Below are positions 53,498 to 62,942 of a stretch of 64,000 nt of DNA, one piece after another. Position 1 is the stretch's first letter. Every line of letters starts with the position of its first letter. Source of the DNA: Oscillospiraceae bacterium HV4-5-C5C (GTDB lineage Bacteria > Bacillota > Clostridia > Saccharofermentanales > Fastidiosipilaceae); contig JAAVLZ010000008.1 in assembly GCA_012034405.1 (NCBI GenBank), positions 1-64,000 on the forward strand, in the 5' to 3' direction. Below the pieces are notes generated by a model that saw only the letters and a list, made by a program, of their open reading frames with translations, had not been told where the DNA came from and searched no databases. A program made the position numbers and the translations under genes.

Positions 53498-56400
53498 TCA
53501 GTTTGAGCGTACCCGCAGGGTCTTGACTTCAAACGGTCTGAAGCACAGGCTGACCCCGGGGTCACTGTCTTCAAGTAAAGCTGCTTCGGCAACGGGCTGC
53601 TCATTCATCAGGCAGGAACTGACCAGTCCGTGAGCCGCAGGCAGCGTCAGCTTAACCTGGCGGTCCCCACCTTTTGCCTCATAAAGGCGGACAATCAGGT
53701 CACCGCTGCCGTCTTCGGCCAGCTTAACCGTATCCACAACGACTGCCGGATCAGATACCGTCATGAAGTTGCGACTGTGGCTGCCGCCGGGTACACAAAG
53801 CGGCGCGACATTCAGCGCGTAGCCTTCCGCCACCGCCGGACTGGACTCAAACGCGCCTTCCCAGGCAGTCAGAGCGTATGTGAAGTGATGCACCCGGTTA
53901 TCCGCCCGCAGTTCCGGCGATCCGGCAGCCTTTAATAAGGTCAGATTCAGACAGTTACCCAGCATACTGATGCCGTATTTGCAGTCATTTAAAACGGCGG
54001 CACCGTGACTGCTGTCACAGAGAGCCGTATAGCGGTGATTGCAGACTTCAAAACGATCCTGCTCAAATTGCCGGCTGCGATGAGTCGGACGCCTGACATA
54101 ACCAAACTGAATCTCATTCAGGGCTTCTGTGGCGTAGATATCCAGCGGGAAGCTGACCTTGAGCAGGCGATGCAATTCTTTCCAGTTAACCGTGGTCTTG
54201 AATTCCAGCCGGCGGCTGCCGGCGTTCAGAATAATATCCTGCTCCAGCTCGGAGTTACCGATCGTTTTAGTGACTCTGATCACAGCCTGTAAGGAAGACT
54301 GGCTGAGCACCGTTACCTTGGCGGCTGGCTCCAGGCTGATTTCCTGCTGTTCGTAATTGCTGTCAATGTCCCAGGCGTCAAACAGGCGCGGCACGTCTTT
54401 ATAAAGCAAGAAGTGGTTCAAGGGAGACGCAGCAAATTCACGGCCACTTTCTTTCAGCGTAAAGGAAGGAATTTCGCCGTTCTGATCAATTTCCGCGCGC
54501 AGCCACTCATTTTCCAGCACCAGCCTGGTGTCAGCTGTCCGGGTCAGGCTGACACCAGGAACTGGCTGACTGGCTGGCTGTTCGGCAGGAACCAGAACCG
54601 TCGCGCTGACTGGCGGCAGCGTAACCTGGGCAAAGACCTGTCCCGCCGCATCAGTTTCAGTGGCTACGGTCTCCCCTTCAGCGGTCCGGGCCCCCTGTTT
54701 AAAGCGCTCCGGCAGGGCTACGCGCTCTACCCGGCTAAACGACAGCGAGTTAAAAATGGTCACAGCTGCAGCGTCGTCCGCTGAGGCGGTCAGACTGACC
54801 GCTGCGCTTTGCGCCAGCTCGGAGCCGCGGCGAATGACCTCATCATGCAGGACCTTGGCTTCCTTGTAGACTCTCGCAATGGAAGATCCCGGCAGGATGT
54901 CGTGGAACTGATTCAGCAGCACCTTTTTCCATAAGGCCTCAAACTCCGCGGCCGGATAATCGGTTTTCTGATCAAGCGCCGCCAGAGCCGTCCATAGCTC
55001 TGCTTCTCTTAACGTCAGCTCACTGCGGCGATTTCCCCACTTGACACTGGCCTGAGACGTATAGACTCCGCGGTGGGCACTAAAATAAAGCTCACCGGTA
55101 TATTTATGCTGTGGTCCGCCTTCCGCTTCAAGGTCCTTGAATAATTTGTTGGGAGTCGCTAATTCAACTTTCGGTGCGCCTTCCAGATCCGCCTGTCTGC
55201 GGGCAAATTCAATATAATCTCTGGTCGGGCCGCCGCCGCCATCGCCGTAACCAAAGGGCAGCAGGAACTTGTCCAGCTCATCTTTCTGCACCCGGTTATC
55301 CCATAACTTCATCAGCTCATCCGGGTTCGTACGGTAAGTGTAGCTGGTTGGCAAGAAGGCAGAAATGTCCGTGCCGTCGTTACCTTCCCAGGTAAAGTAG
55401 TGATACGGGAATTGCTCGCCTTCATTATAGGACCAGAAAATTTTCTGAGTGACCAGATACTTGATGCCAAAGCTTTTCAAAATCTGAGGCAGAGCCGCAG
55501 AATAGCCAAAGGTATCCGGCAGCCACAGAATCTCACAATCAACCCCCAGCTCTTCCTTGTAAAATTTCATTCCATACAACAGCTGACGGATCAACGATTC
55601 GCCGGATGTCATGTTGGTGTCTGGTTCCACCCACATGGCGCCTTCCGCTATCCAGCGGCCGGCACGGATAGATTGCTTTATGCGGCTGTACAGCTCCGGG
55701 TAGTGCTCTTTACACATCTGATAGGTCTGGGGCTGACTCTGCAGATAGCGGTAATCAGGATATTTATCCAGTAAGCGCAGCTGCTGAGCAAAGGTCCTGG
55801 CAGTTTTGCGGATTGTTTCCTGGAACGGCCAGAGCCAGACTACATCAAGATGTGAGTTACCGATGGCATAAAAGGTTGGCGAGGTAGAGCCGTTCTGGCA
55901 CGCCAATGCACTTTTCAGCATCTCCCTGCCGGCTTCATAGCTGGCCAGGCGCTGTTCCAGTGGCTGTTCGAAATCAACCGTCAGGGTAAAACGCTGCAAA
56001 GCCGCCGCTATTTTGGCTGCTCTCAGGCTGCCGTCAGGCAGATTCTGCATGACTTCATTCAACGTGGTGACATCCATCCACAGCTGATAGGCGACTTCAT
56101 TCCAGATGCCAAAGGTGGAGTGACCGACTTTAGTCCTGTTTTTGCCTTTAAGCGGATCCTGATAAGCGCCGGGCATGACCGGGCCAACTGCACAGCCACC
56201 TAAGGGGCTTTCAGGGTAAAAATGGCCGGCATAAGTCTCCAGCACAATATCATATTGACGACCTGCTTCACCGGACTGAGTCACAAAATTATCTTCAATG
56301 TAATGATGCGGTACGGCTACCCATTCAGCCCTGCGAGTGCCAAAAGCCTGGCCATCCACAAAAACGGTGGATTCACCGCCGGTATTCAGGTTCAGCACAA

Positions 56401-56647
56401 TCATCTTGCCCTGGGCCGCGTGAGGCAGGGTAATAGCGGTCTTAAACCAGCCGTACTCCCATTCCTCACCCCAGTCCGTGCCTTCCGCAATGGGTTTGGC
56501 CGGATGTGCCAGCGCGTCGGACAGGCTTAGCTCATCAAAGGTGAAAAAGCCTTCAAACGATAAGTCTCCCAACGGCAGATAGAAATCCTGCGTCAGTGTG
56601 TACGCCCAGTGTTTCAGGCGGTCACGCCATTCTGCTTTCATTTTCAT
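53498..56647 (-). CDS. GH38 alpha-mannosidase
   Basis: The 1049-residue cytoplasmic enzyme has an N-terminal beta-sandwich, then the GH38 catalytic domain from about residue 255: zinc ligands H266 and D268 (GNSHLDVVWLW), nucleophile and ligand D378 (WLPDTFGYS), and the later GYGDGGGGPT loop. Large beta-domains follow. It removes alpha-mannose from N-glycan or high-mannose oligosaccharides. It is 146 bases downstream of a fructokinase gene on the same strand, which suggests one regulated unit. Confidence 0.95.
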   Translation of the reverse strand: MKMKAEWRDRLKHWAYTLTQDFYLPLGDLSFEGFFTFDELSLSDALAHPAKPIAEGTDWGEEWEYGWFKTAITLPHAAQGKMIVLNLNTGGESTVFVDGQAFGTRRAEWVAVPHHYIEDNFVTQSGEAGRQYDIVLETYAGHFYPESPLGGCAVGPVMPGAYQDPLKGKNRTKVGHSTFGIWNEVAYQLWMDVTTLNEVMQNLPDGSLRAAKIAAALQRFTLTVDFEQPLEQRLASYEAGREMLKSALACQNGSTSPTFYAIGNSHLDVVWLWPFQETIRKTARTFAQQLRLLDKYPDYRYLQSQPQTYQMCKEHYPELYSRIKQSIRAGRWIAEGAMWVEPDTNMTSGESLIRQLLYGMKFYKEELGVDCEILWLPDTFGYSAALPQILKSFGIKYLVTQKIFWSYNEGEQFPYHYFTWEGNDGTDISAFLPTSYTYRTNPDELMKLWDNRVQKDELDKFLLPFGYGDGGGGPTRDYIEFARRQADLEGAPKVELATPNKLFKDLEAEGGPQHKYTGELYFSAHRGVYTSQASVKWGNRRSELTLREAELWTALAALDQKTDYPAAEFEALWKKVLLNQFHDILPGSSIARVYKEAKVLHDEVIRRGSELAQSAAVSLTASADDAAAVTIFNSLSFSRVERVALPERFKQGARTAEGETVATETDAAGQVFAQVTLPPVSATVLVPAEQPASQPVPGVSLTRTADTRLVLENEWLRAEIDQNGEIPSFTLKESGREFAASPLNHFLLYKDVPRLFDAWDIDSNYEQQEISLEPAAKVTVLSQSSLQAVIRVTKTIGNSELEQDIILNAGSRRLEFKTTVNWKELHRLLKVSFPLDIYATEALNEIQFGYVRRPTHRSRQFEQDRFEVCNHRYTALCDSSHGAAVLNDCKYGISMLGNCLNLTLLKAAGSPELRADNRVHHFTYALTAWEGAFESSPAVAEGYALNVAPLCVPGGSHSRNFMTVSDPAVVVDTVKLAEDGSGDLIVRLYEAKGGDRQVKLTLPAAHGLVSSCLMNEQPVAEAALLEDSDPGVSLCFRPFEVKTLRVRSN

Positions 56648-56675
56648 GAAATATATGTCTCCTGTCTTTATTTAG

Positions 56676-56705
56676 CCACCTCCCGGCAGACTGGCCGGCA
56701 GGTGG
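56676..56705. other. Intercistronic hairpin upstream of the alpha-mannosidase gene
   Basis: CCACCT-C-CCGGC pairs with GCCGG-C-AGGTGG around a 6-base loop (one central mismatch). There is no T-run on the minus side. It stands just upstream of the AGGAGA ribosome site of GH38, so it may be an mRNA processing or stability element. Confidence 0.45.
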
Positions 56706-56793
56706 TTCTTGATTGAGCTGTACTTTTACGTTAACGGACTGCGACGATTAATGCAATGCACTTTATTTATAAATTCTGTAGAACATTCTCTGA

Positions 56794-57777
56794 TCAGGCC
56801 TGCCGGCGCCGGTCAATCGGCGCCTGCATTAAGGCTTCCACCTCAGCCTGCTCCGGAACGCTCATAATCCCGCCGTAGCGGGTGGTAGATAAACTTGCAG
56901 CCGCACAGGCAAAAGCCGCGATCTGCTGCAGCTGTGCCTGGTCTAACGCTCCGGGAGCCATGCCGCTGGCTAAAATCCGGCTCATGGCTGAACCGCCAAA
57001 AATATCGCCGGCGCCGGTAGTATCGACAGTTTTAATCCCGGCATTGAAATTGGCCTGACGGCCGGTGGCCCGGTGGCTGGCATATATGCAACCGTCTTTG
57101 CCCAGCGTTACAAAAACCAGCTGGGCCGCGGTATTGCTCAGCAGATAGTCGGCACCTGGTTCAGGAGCCAGGTCAAACAGAAAAGCGATCTCTTCCGCAC
57201 TGATTTTAATAACGTCCGCCTGAGACAGGCCCCACAGGATCTGATGCTTTGCTTCACTCAGATCCTCCCAGAGCGGCAGCCGCAGATTAGGATCAAAAGA
57301 AATCAGTCTGGATTGCTTTTTTGCATATTCGACGGCCTGAATGGTTGCGCTGCGGGTGGGCTCAGTCGTCAAGGACAGCGTCCCAAAATGGAAAACGTCA
57401 GCCTGGTCAATCAGGCTGAGATCCAGCTCCGAAAAATTGAGCTGGGTATCTGCTCCCGGCTTGCGGGCAAAGGAAAACTCTCTGTCTCCATCCGCGTCCA
57501 GGGTGACAAAAGCCAGCGTAGTAAAATAACCGGCATCCTGTAAAATCCCCTGGGTACTGATCCCGCACCGCTCCAGAGTAGACTGCAGCAGGCGCCCAAA
57601 CACATCCTGCCCCACCTTGGCCAAAAGTGCGGTCTTAACCCCATATTTGCTGAGCGCGGCCAGATAGTTTGCCGGCGCGCCGCCCGGGTGTGCCTCCAAA
57701 ACCGGGTACCCATCCGCGTTAAGCCGCTGACTGGTAAAATCAATCAATAATTCACCTAAAGCCACCACTCCTGACAT
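56794..57777 (-). CDS. PfkB-family sugar kinase, fructokinase-like
   Basis: The ATG at 57777 has AGAGGT six bases upstream; the longer TTG reading is less likely. The 327-residue ribokinase-fold protein has GGAPANYLAALSKYG (PfkB signature 1) and DTTGAGDIFGGS (signature 2, catalytic Asp). Fructokinases of this branch phosphorylate fructose at O6. Beside an alpha-mannosidase a mannose- or hexose-derived substrate is also possible. It is the first gene of a pair with GH38. Confidence 0.88.
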   Translation of the reverse strand: MSGVVALGELLIDFTSQRLNADGYPVLEAHPGGAPANYLAALSKYGVKTALLAKVGQDVFGRLLQSTLERCGISTQGILQDAGYFTTLAFVTLDADGDREFSFARKPGADTQLNFSELDLSLIDQADVFHFGTLSLTTEPTRSATIQAVEYAKKQSRLISFDPNLRLPLWEDLSEAKHQILWGLSQADVIKISAEEIAFLFDLAPEPGADYLLSNTAAQLVFVTLGKDGCIYASHRATGRQANFNAGIKTVDTTGAGDIFGGSAMSRILASGMAPGALDQAQLQQIAAFACAAASLSTTRYGGIMSVPEQAEVEALMQAPIDRRRQA

Positions 57778-57948
57778 ATTGCTACCTCTCTCCAATTTAT
57801 TCAGACCTGACCGCCGGCCGCGGATAACGACCAGTTATTCTGCTACCAATCACAGCCAAATTCTAACATCTGCTGCCGCTTAACGCTATAATAGAATCAT
57901 CACCAAGCCTCAGGCTTAGTCAGGAACAGGAACAGCGGGGCCAGGATC

Positions 57949-59184
57949 ATGATATTTCAGTTAAGAGAGGATGCAGACAGCATCATAGCCGCGGCGCTCC
58001 AGGCGGTCATGCCTGAGCAGGCCGTCCGCCAAGCTCTGACCCGTTCTTTTACCCGCCCCCCCGGCCGGTTGATTATGATTGCGGCCGGAAAGGCGGCCGG
58101 TCGTATGGCTCAGGCTGCTTATGAATTGCTGGGGGACCAGATCAGCTCAGGCCTGATTATCAGCAAATACGGTCATCTTCCCGGGCCAATCGGCCCGTTT
58201 ACCTGTATTGAGGCCGGCCATCCGATTCCGGATGAGAACAGTTTTGAAGCGGCCCGTCAGGCGCTGGATCTGGTACGGCCGTTGGGCCAGGCGGATCAGG
58301 TCCTGTTTTTACTGTCCGGCGGTGCCAGCTCGTTATTTGAGTGGCCCCTGATCCCGCCGGCAGAACTGCAGGCCATTACCCGGCAGTTATTGAGCAGCGC
58401 CGCTTCCATCACAGAAATCAATTGTCTGCGCAAGCGCTTCAGCGGCGTAAAAGGCGGCCGGTTTGCCGCGGCCTGCGCCCCGGCAGCGGTTTTCACCGTG
58501 GTTCTCAGCGATATTATCGGAGATCCGCTGGACATGATTGCCTCCGGGCCGACCACCGCCGACCGCAGTACCAGTAAACAGGCTGCCGCCATCGCGGCCA
58601 GATATCAGCTCAAGCTGTCAGCTGCCGCCCGGGCGTGCCTGGCAAAAGAGACGCCCAAAAAGCTGGAGCGGGTACAGACGGTGGTTACGGGCAGTGTCAG
58701 AGCCTTATGTGAGGCCGCCGCAGCTGCCTGTCGTCAGTCAGGCTATGAAACGTTGATTCTGACCGATCACCTGGACTGCGAGGCGCGTGAGGCCGGCAGA
58801 TTTTTGGCCGATATCGCTCAGACTCACGCCGGGCAGGGACGGCGGCTGGCCTTTATAGCCGGTGGTGAGACGGTGGTTCACTTAACGGGTCAGGGCAAGG
58901 GCGGCCGCAATCAGGAGCTGGCCCTGGCCGCGGCGGCCAGCTTGCCTCCCTGCTGCGCCGTTTTCAGTCTGGGTTCAGACGGTACCGATGGTCCTACTGA
59001 TGCTGCGGGAGCTTATGTGGACAGCGAAAGCCTGGATGCACTGACCCGGGCAGGCTTTGATCTATATCAGGTACTGAAAGACAACAACGCCTATCCGGCT
59101 TTACAGGCAACAGGCGGCTTGATTATGACCGGTCCCACCGGGACCAATGTCAACGATGTGTCCGTACTGCTGGTGGACAGGTAA
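57949..59184 (+). CDS. Glycerate 2-kinase (DUF4147/MOFRL type)
   Basis: The 411-residue protein has the N-terminal DUF4147 domain with AAGKAAGRMAQ and LLSGGASSLFEWP. The C-terminal MOFRL domain has GGETVVHLTGQGKGGRNQELALA and LGSDGTDGPTDAAGAYVD. It phosphorylates D-glycerate to 2-phosphoglycerate, feeding glycolysis. The ribosome site is weak. It is monocistronic, between divergent fructokinase and convergent nanE. Confidence 0.93.
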   Translation: MIFQLREDADSIIAAALQAVMPEQAVRQALTRSFTRPPGRLIMIAAGKAAGRMAQAAYELLGDQISSGLIISKYGHLPGPIGPFTCIEAGHPIPDENSFEAARQALDLVRPLGQADQVLFLLSGGASSLFEWPLIPPAELQAITRQLLSSAASITEINCLRKRFSGVKGGRFAAACAPAAVFTVVLSDIIGDPLDMIASGPTTADRSTSKQAAAIAARYQLKLSAAARACLAKETPKKLERVQTVVTGSVRALCEAAAAACRQSGYETLILTDHLDCEAREAGRFLADIAQTHAGQGRRLAFIAGGETVVHLTGQGKGGRNQELALAAAASLPPCCAVFSLGSDGTDGPTDAAGAYVDSESLDALTRAGFDLYQVLKDNNAYPALQATGGLIMTGPTGTNVNDVSVLLVDR

Positions 59185-59208
59185 ACCGCCAGACCTCCCC
59201 TCAGCCCC

Positions 59209-59245
59209 GGCGGCGCTGTTTAACCAGCCGCCGCCTGGTTTGTTC
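59209..59245 (+). terminator. Terminator after the glycerate kinase gene
   Basis: The stem GGCGGCGCTG pairs with CAGCCGCCGCC (one bulge) around a 6-base loop, followed by TGGTTTGTT. The T-run is imperfect. Confidence 0.55.
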
Positions 59246-59267
59246 TGCTCATGGTATCTCGTTATGC

Positions 59268-59969
59268 TCAGGACTTTTCCGGCAGGGCGCGGACAAAACG
59301 GCGGGTGATCTCCCTGGGCCGGGTGATAGCCGTTCCAATCACCGCCGCCAGTGCGCCCGCGCCTAACACCGATTGTAATTGCTCTGGTGTCCAGATACCG
59401 CCTTCGCCAATGATGGGACCGACCTGTTGATCTGCCAGCGCTTTGATCATAGCTGTATCCGGCAACGTCCTGCCTTCAGTATAAGGGGTATAGCCGGCCA
59501 GCGTGGTGCTGACAATATCAAAGCCCAGCTGGACAGCCCGGACCGCTTCAGCCACCGTTGAACAATCAGCCATAAAGAGCTGGTCCGGATAGCGCAGCCG
59601 CAGCGGAGCAAAAAAGCTCTCCAGGGATTCAGCGCCCGGACGCAATCGAGCAGTAGCATCCAGCGCGATGATCTCGGCGCCGACCTTAATCAAGGCGCTG
59701 ACCTCATTTTCAGTCGGCGTGATATAAACGTCCGAATCCGGATAATTCGCTTTTATGATACCAATGATCGGTACATCCACTGTAGCCTTAATTGCCTCAA
59801 TATCAGCCACGGAGTTAGCCCGGATGCCGCTGGCGCCACCCTGGGCTGCTGCCAGGGCCATCCGGCCCATAATATAGGAGCTATGCAGGGGCTCATCCTC
59901 CAGGGCCTGACAAGATACAATTAAGCCTCCGCTCAGTTTGGATATGATTGCTGCTTTTTGATTTGTCAT
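59268..59969 (-). CDS. nanE: N-acylglucosamine-6-phosphate 2-epimerase
   Basis: The start at 59969 is preferred to 59987, with GGATGG as its ribosome site and a strong hairpin blocking the region above. The 233-residue TIM barrel shows GGLIVSCQALEDEPLHS, GIIKANYPDSDVYITPT and GEGGIWTPEQ, all characteristic of NanE. It converts ManNAc-6-phosphate to GlcNAc-6-phosphate in sialic acid or ManNAc catabolism. No nanA or nanK is in the window. It lies 102 bases after the sugar-binding-protein gene on the same strand. Confidence 0.93.
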   Translation of the reverse strand: MTNQKAAIISKLSGGLIVSCQALEDEPLHSSYIMGRMALAAAQGGASGIRANSVADIEAIKATVDVPIIGIIKANYPDSDVYITPTENEVSALIKVGAEIIALDATARLRPGAESLESFFAPLRLRYPDQLFMADCSTVAEAVRAVQLGFDIVSTTLAGYTPYTEGRTLPDTAMIKALADQQVGPIIGEGGIWTPEQLQSVLGAGALAAVIGTAITRPREITRRFVRALPEKS

Positions 59970-59991
59970 AGATCGCCATCCATTCATAATA

Positions 59992-60025
59992 CAGGCATCT
60001 CAGAAATTAGCTCCTGAGATGCCTG
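59992..60025 (-). other. Perfect 12-bp intercistronic hairpin between the binding-protein gene and nanE
   Basis: CAGGCATCTCAG (59992-60003) and CTGAGATGCCTG (60014-60025) pair without a mismatch around a 10-base loop. No T-run follows on the minus strand, so it is not a standard terminator. A TATAAT (minus strand, 60045-60050) upstream may give nanE its own promoter, placing the hairpin in its leader. Confidence 0.6.
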
Positions 60026-60071
60026 CGCCTGATCAAATATCTATATTATACAATTATTCCGACTTAAGTTA

Positions 60072-61628
60072 TCAGCCTTTCGCTGCTTTCCAGCTGTCAT
60101 ACTGGGTCTGTATGGCTTTTAGTACATCCTGATAACCGGCTTCATCCAGGGCAGACTGATACTGCGCCAGGGCGCTTTCCACATCAGCCGGCGCGTAACC
60201 GCCTTCCTCAAGCGTATAGCCATATTGATCATAAACGCTCTGGCACGCGGACCATTGTGCTTCCACACTGGAGTAATCCGGACGGAAGCCTGAGGCGGAG
60301 GACTCTACTGAATTATTATTGAAATCTTCATACAGGCTGACTGAATCGGCCGGGTTGCCTTTGACAATTGAAATGGACTTGACGGAACCTGATTCCCAGG
60401 CGCTGTGGTTGTACAGATCACCCTTTTGATTCACAAAGCCGTCCGCGTCCTTGTCATAATCGGTACCTTCAATACCGTAGGTATAAAGGTCCGCCAAGGT
60501 GCTGTCCGTATAAAGCAGCCCCAGGAAAGCCAGACTGGCTTTTGCCTCTTCTTCCGTTGAGCTTGAGGAAATGGCATAGCAGGAGCCAAGCGTACTGGTT
60601 GAATTGGCCCAGTTTTTAGTCATGTGAATAACATCACAATCCTGTCCGTAGGTGGTGGTGGCAGCTTCGTTAATGGGTACATCTACCCAGGCCGCAAAGC
60701 CCCAGTCTGTCCCCATAATTGCTGTATCCGGCACGGTCTTGGTTGCTTCCTCGTCACTGATATAGCCTTTTTCAGCCCAGTCAGCGATCAGATTCAGAAA
60801 ATCCTTATAATCATCTGTCTGTAAGGTATTGATGACTTCATCAGTAGAACGGTCAACTGCCATCATGGTACCGCCTACCGTAAAGTCATATTTATCAATA
60901 TAATATTTGCTGAAGAAGGGCATTTTCTGCATCAGCAGCGGGTATTTTACGCCGTCAGCTTTCATCTGAGCCAGCATGGGTTCAAGGTCTTTCAGCTCCT
61001 TGACGGTAGATAAGTCCCAGCCGTACTGTTCTGCTTTGGCGGTCGGATAAACCAAATCATAGCCTTCTGCGGATTCCTTGTAGATAGGGATAAAATAATC
61101 CTTGCCGTTATATTGCGAAGCCCGCCAGGCCTCTTCCGGGATTGAATCATACAGATCCGTCCCTTGCAGAATATCCGAGATGTCGTAAGCCGCGTTCTGC
61201 ATAACCAGATTATCCGTGGAAACGGTCCCCTGCCAGCTGGCAGTCCAGAATAAGTTCACTTCGTTATTGGTCAGCGAAAGATTGACCTTATCACCGTACT
61301 CACCTGAAGGAATATCATTTAAGGTGATTTTCACATGAATTTTATCCGCGATGTAGTCATTGATCGCATCCTGGATCTTACTGACTTCAGCTGAATCGGA
61401 GCTTGCCAGATTAAACGTCGCACGGTCAACCGTAATTTCAGTCAGTTCCCCCGAATCCGTCTGGCTGTCTGAGGAAGCACCTGTAGCTGTCTGACCGTCG
61501 CCAGAAGCTTCTGTATTCGTTTTATTGCTGGCTTGTGTGCTGCTGCCTGCAGTTGAACTGCAGCCTGTCATCAAGCCGGCAGCCATTGCGGCAGCCAGGA
61601 CTGATGAGAGTATTTGTTTCCCTTTCAT
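60072..61628 (-). CDS. Sugar ABC transporter, substrate-binding lipoprotein
   Basis: The start at 61628 has GGAGGTG before it. The 518-residue protein has lipobox LMTGC (lipidated C23), a Ser/Thr linker and a family 1 binding domain of the long LplA type (VNLFWTASWQG, KTVPDTAIMGTDWGFAAWVD). With the LplB/YtcP-type permeases encoded divergently it should bind an oligosaccharide. The nanE gene beside it suggests a sialylated or ManNAc-containing ligand, but this is inference. No ATPase gene is present; such systems share a common MsmK-type ATPase. Confidence 0.88.
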   Translation of the reverse strand: MKGKQILSSVLAAAMAAGLMTGCSSTAGSSTQASNKTNTEASGDGQTATGASSDSQTDSGELTEITVDRATFNLASSDSAEVSKIQDAINDYIADKIHVKITLNDIPSGEYGDKVNLSLTNNEVNLFWTASWQGTVSTDNLVMQNAAYDISDILQGTDLYDSIPEEAWRASQYNGKDYFIPIYKESAEGYDLVYPTAKAEQYGWDLSTVKELKDLEPMLAQMKADGVKYPLLMQKMPFFSKYYIDKYDFTVGGTMMAVDRSTDEVINTLQTDDYKDFLNLIADWAEKGYISDEEATKTVPDTAIMGTDWGFAAWVDVPINEAATTTYGQDCDVIHMTKNWANSTSTLGSCYAISSSSTEEEAKASLAFLGLLYTDSTLADLYTYGIEGTDYDKDADGFVNQKGDLYNHSAWESGSVKSISIVKGNPADSVSLYEDFNNNSVESSASGFRPDYSSVEAQWSACQSVYDQYGYTLEEGGYAPADVESALAQYQSALDEAGYQDVLKAIQTQYDSWKAAKG

Positions 61629-61978
61629 TGCTTCACCTCCATGATTAGCGCCAAGCAATCCTGATTGATTGCTGAAAGCATCTTTCATTTATGCAGTTTA
61701 CGGATTGTCCGGTCCTGAGGCAATAGGTCCGTGGCGCTTAGGATGTTCTTACGATTGCCGGTCTATTTATGTCCACCCGGCACAATATTATCCCTCAGTC
61801 CTTGTGCACAGCAACCAGATTGCTGCAAGGAATTCGTGCTATTGTGAAAGTACTTTCTGATACCTTTGTGCTAATTGTATTTTCCCGCATTTAATTCATA
61901 ATACTATTGCAAAGCGTCGCAAATGACAGGAATGCAATTATCGCTGTCATTTAATACACCAGCTTGGGGGATTGGTCT
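61629..61978. promoter_or_regulatory. Divergent control region with several inverted repeats
   Basis: This 350-base gap separates the minus-strand binding-protein gene from the plus-strand permease genes. It holds a perfect 9-bp-arm inverted repeat AAATGACAG/CTGTCATTT (61921-61929 with 61944-61952), TTGC/GCAA arms at 61907 and 61919, and a perfect AGCAATC/GATTGCT hairpin (61654-61660 with 61667-61673) just before the binding-protein ribosome site. These look like operator sites. No gene was seen. Confidence 0.55.
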
Positions 61979-62884
61979 ATGAGAAAACAAGGCAAAGCAC
62001 TTTGGGAACATCGGGCCCAGATCATCATGTCACTCCCGGTTTTCCTGATTTTCTTATTGTTCAGTTATGTTCCGATGGCAGGCCTGGTCCTGGCTTTTAA
62101 GGACTTTGACTTTAAGTTAGGTATCTGGAAAAGTCCCTGGGACGGTCTGGCCAATTTCCAGTTTCTGCTGGCTTCCAAGCGGACCTTCATTCAGATGACA
62201 GCTAATACAATTATGTATTACTTGATTTTTACAGCTTTGGGTATGGTCCTTGAAGTGATGATAGCCATTGCAATGGATCAGCTTGCATTTAAGCGCATGG
62301 GAAAAGTCATGCAATCCGTCCTCATCATTCCGATCTTTATTTCCTACACCGCAGTGCAATTTATCGTTTACGCTTTTTTAAGCAGCAATACCGGCATCAT
62401 CAATAATCTTTTTGGCTTGAATATCCGCTGGTACATGGAAGCCAAGTACTGGCCGGTCATCCTGACGATTGTCAAATTGTGGAACGGCACTGGTTATGGC
62501 GCAGTGCTGTATATGTCTGTCCTGGCCGGAATTGACCAGCAGATGTATGAGGCCGCTCAAATTGATGGCGCTAATAAATGGCAGCAGATCCGTCATGTCA
62601 CCTTGCCATCGCTGGTTCCCATGATGACAGTCATGCTTTTACTCTCCGTCGGCAGTATCATGCATTCAGATACCGGACTGTTTTATCAGGTTACCAGAAA
62701 CAGCGGAACCTTGTACGACACCACTCAGGTTATTGATTCATATATTCTGAATGCGATTTTCCACAACTCAAACTTTGGCTTTACCGCGGCGGCTACTTTT
62801 TTTCAGTCCGTAGTCGGTACGATCTTGATTTTGCTTTCAAATGCTGCGGTCCGGAAAATCCATCCGGAAAACGCGCTGTTCTGA
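61979..62884 (+). CDS. Sugar ABC transporter, permease (LplB/YtcP type)
   Basis: The ATG at 61979 follows GGGGGA; the ORF also opens at an upstream TTG, which is less likely. The 301-residue protein has six membrane segments, with the family opening LPVFLIFLLFSYVPMAGLVLAFKDF and coupling loop MYEAAQIDGANKWQQIRHVTLPSL. It partners the second permease encoded 58 bases downstream and the binding protein encoded divergently. Confidence 0.92.
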   Translation: MRKQGKALWEHRAQIIMSLPVFLIFLLFSYVPMAGLVLAFKDFDFKLGIWKSPWDGLANFQFLLASKRTFIQMTANTIMYYLIFTALGMVLEVMIAIAMDQLAFKRMGKVMQSVLIIPIFISYTAVQFIVYAFLSSNTGIINNLFGLNIRWYMEAKYWPVILTIVKLWNGTGYGAVLYMSVLAGIDQQMYEAAQIDGANKWQQIRHVTLPSLVPMMTVMLLLSVGSIMHSDTGLFYQVTRNSGTLYDTTQVIDSYILNAIFHNSNFGFTAAATFFQSVVGTILILLSNAAVRKIHPENALF

Positions 62885-62942
62885 TACGCTTGAGGCGCAC
62901 GACGGACGTCACTGTCCGCAAAGGTTACAGGAGGTTTGAATA

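Noticed and set aside
61907-61922. Possible cre site in TTGCAAAGCGTCGCAA.
   Set aside because: The central CG is off by one from the consensus; it is recorded only as an inverted repeat.
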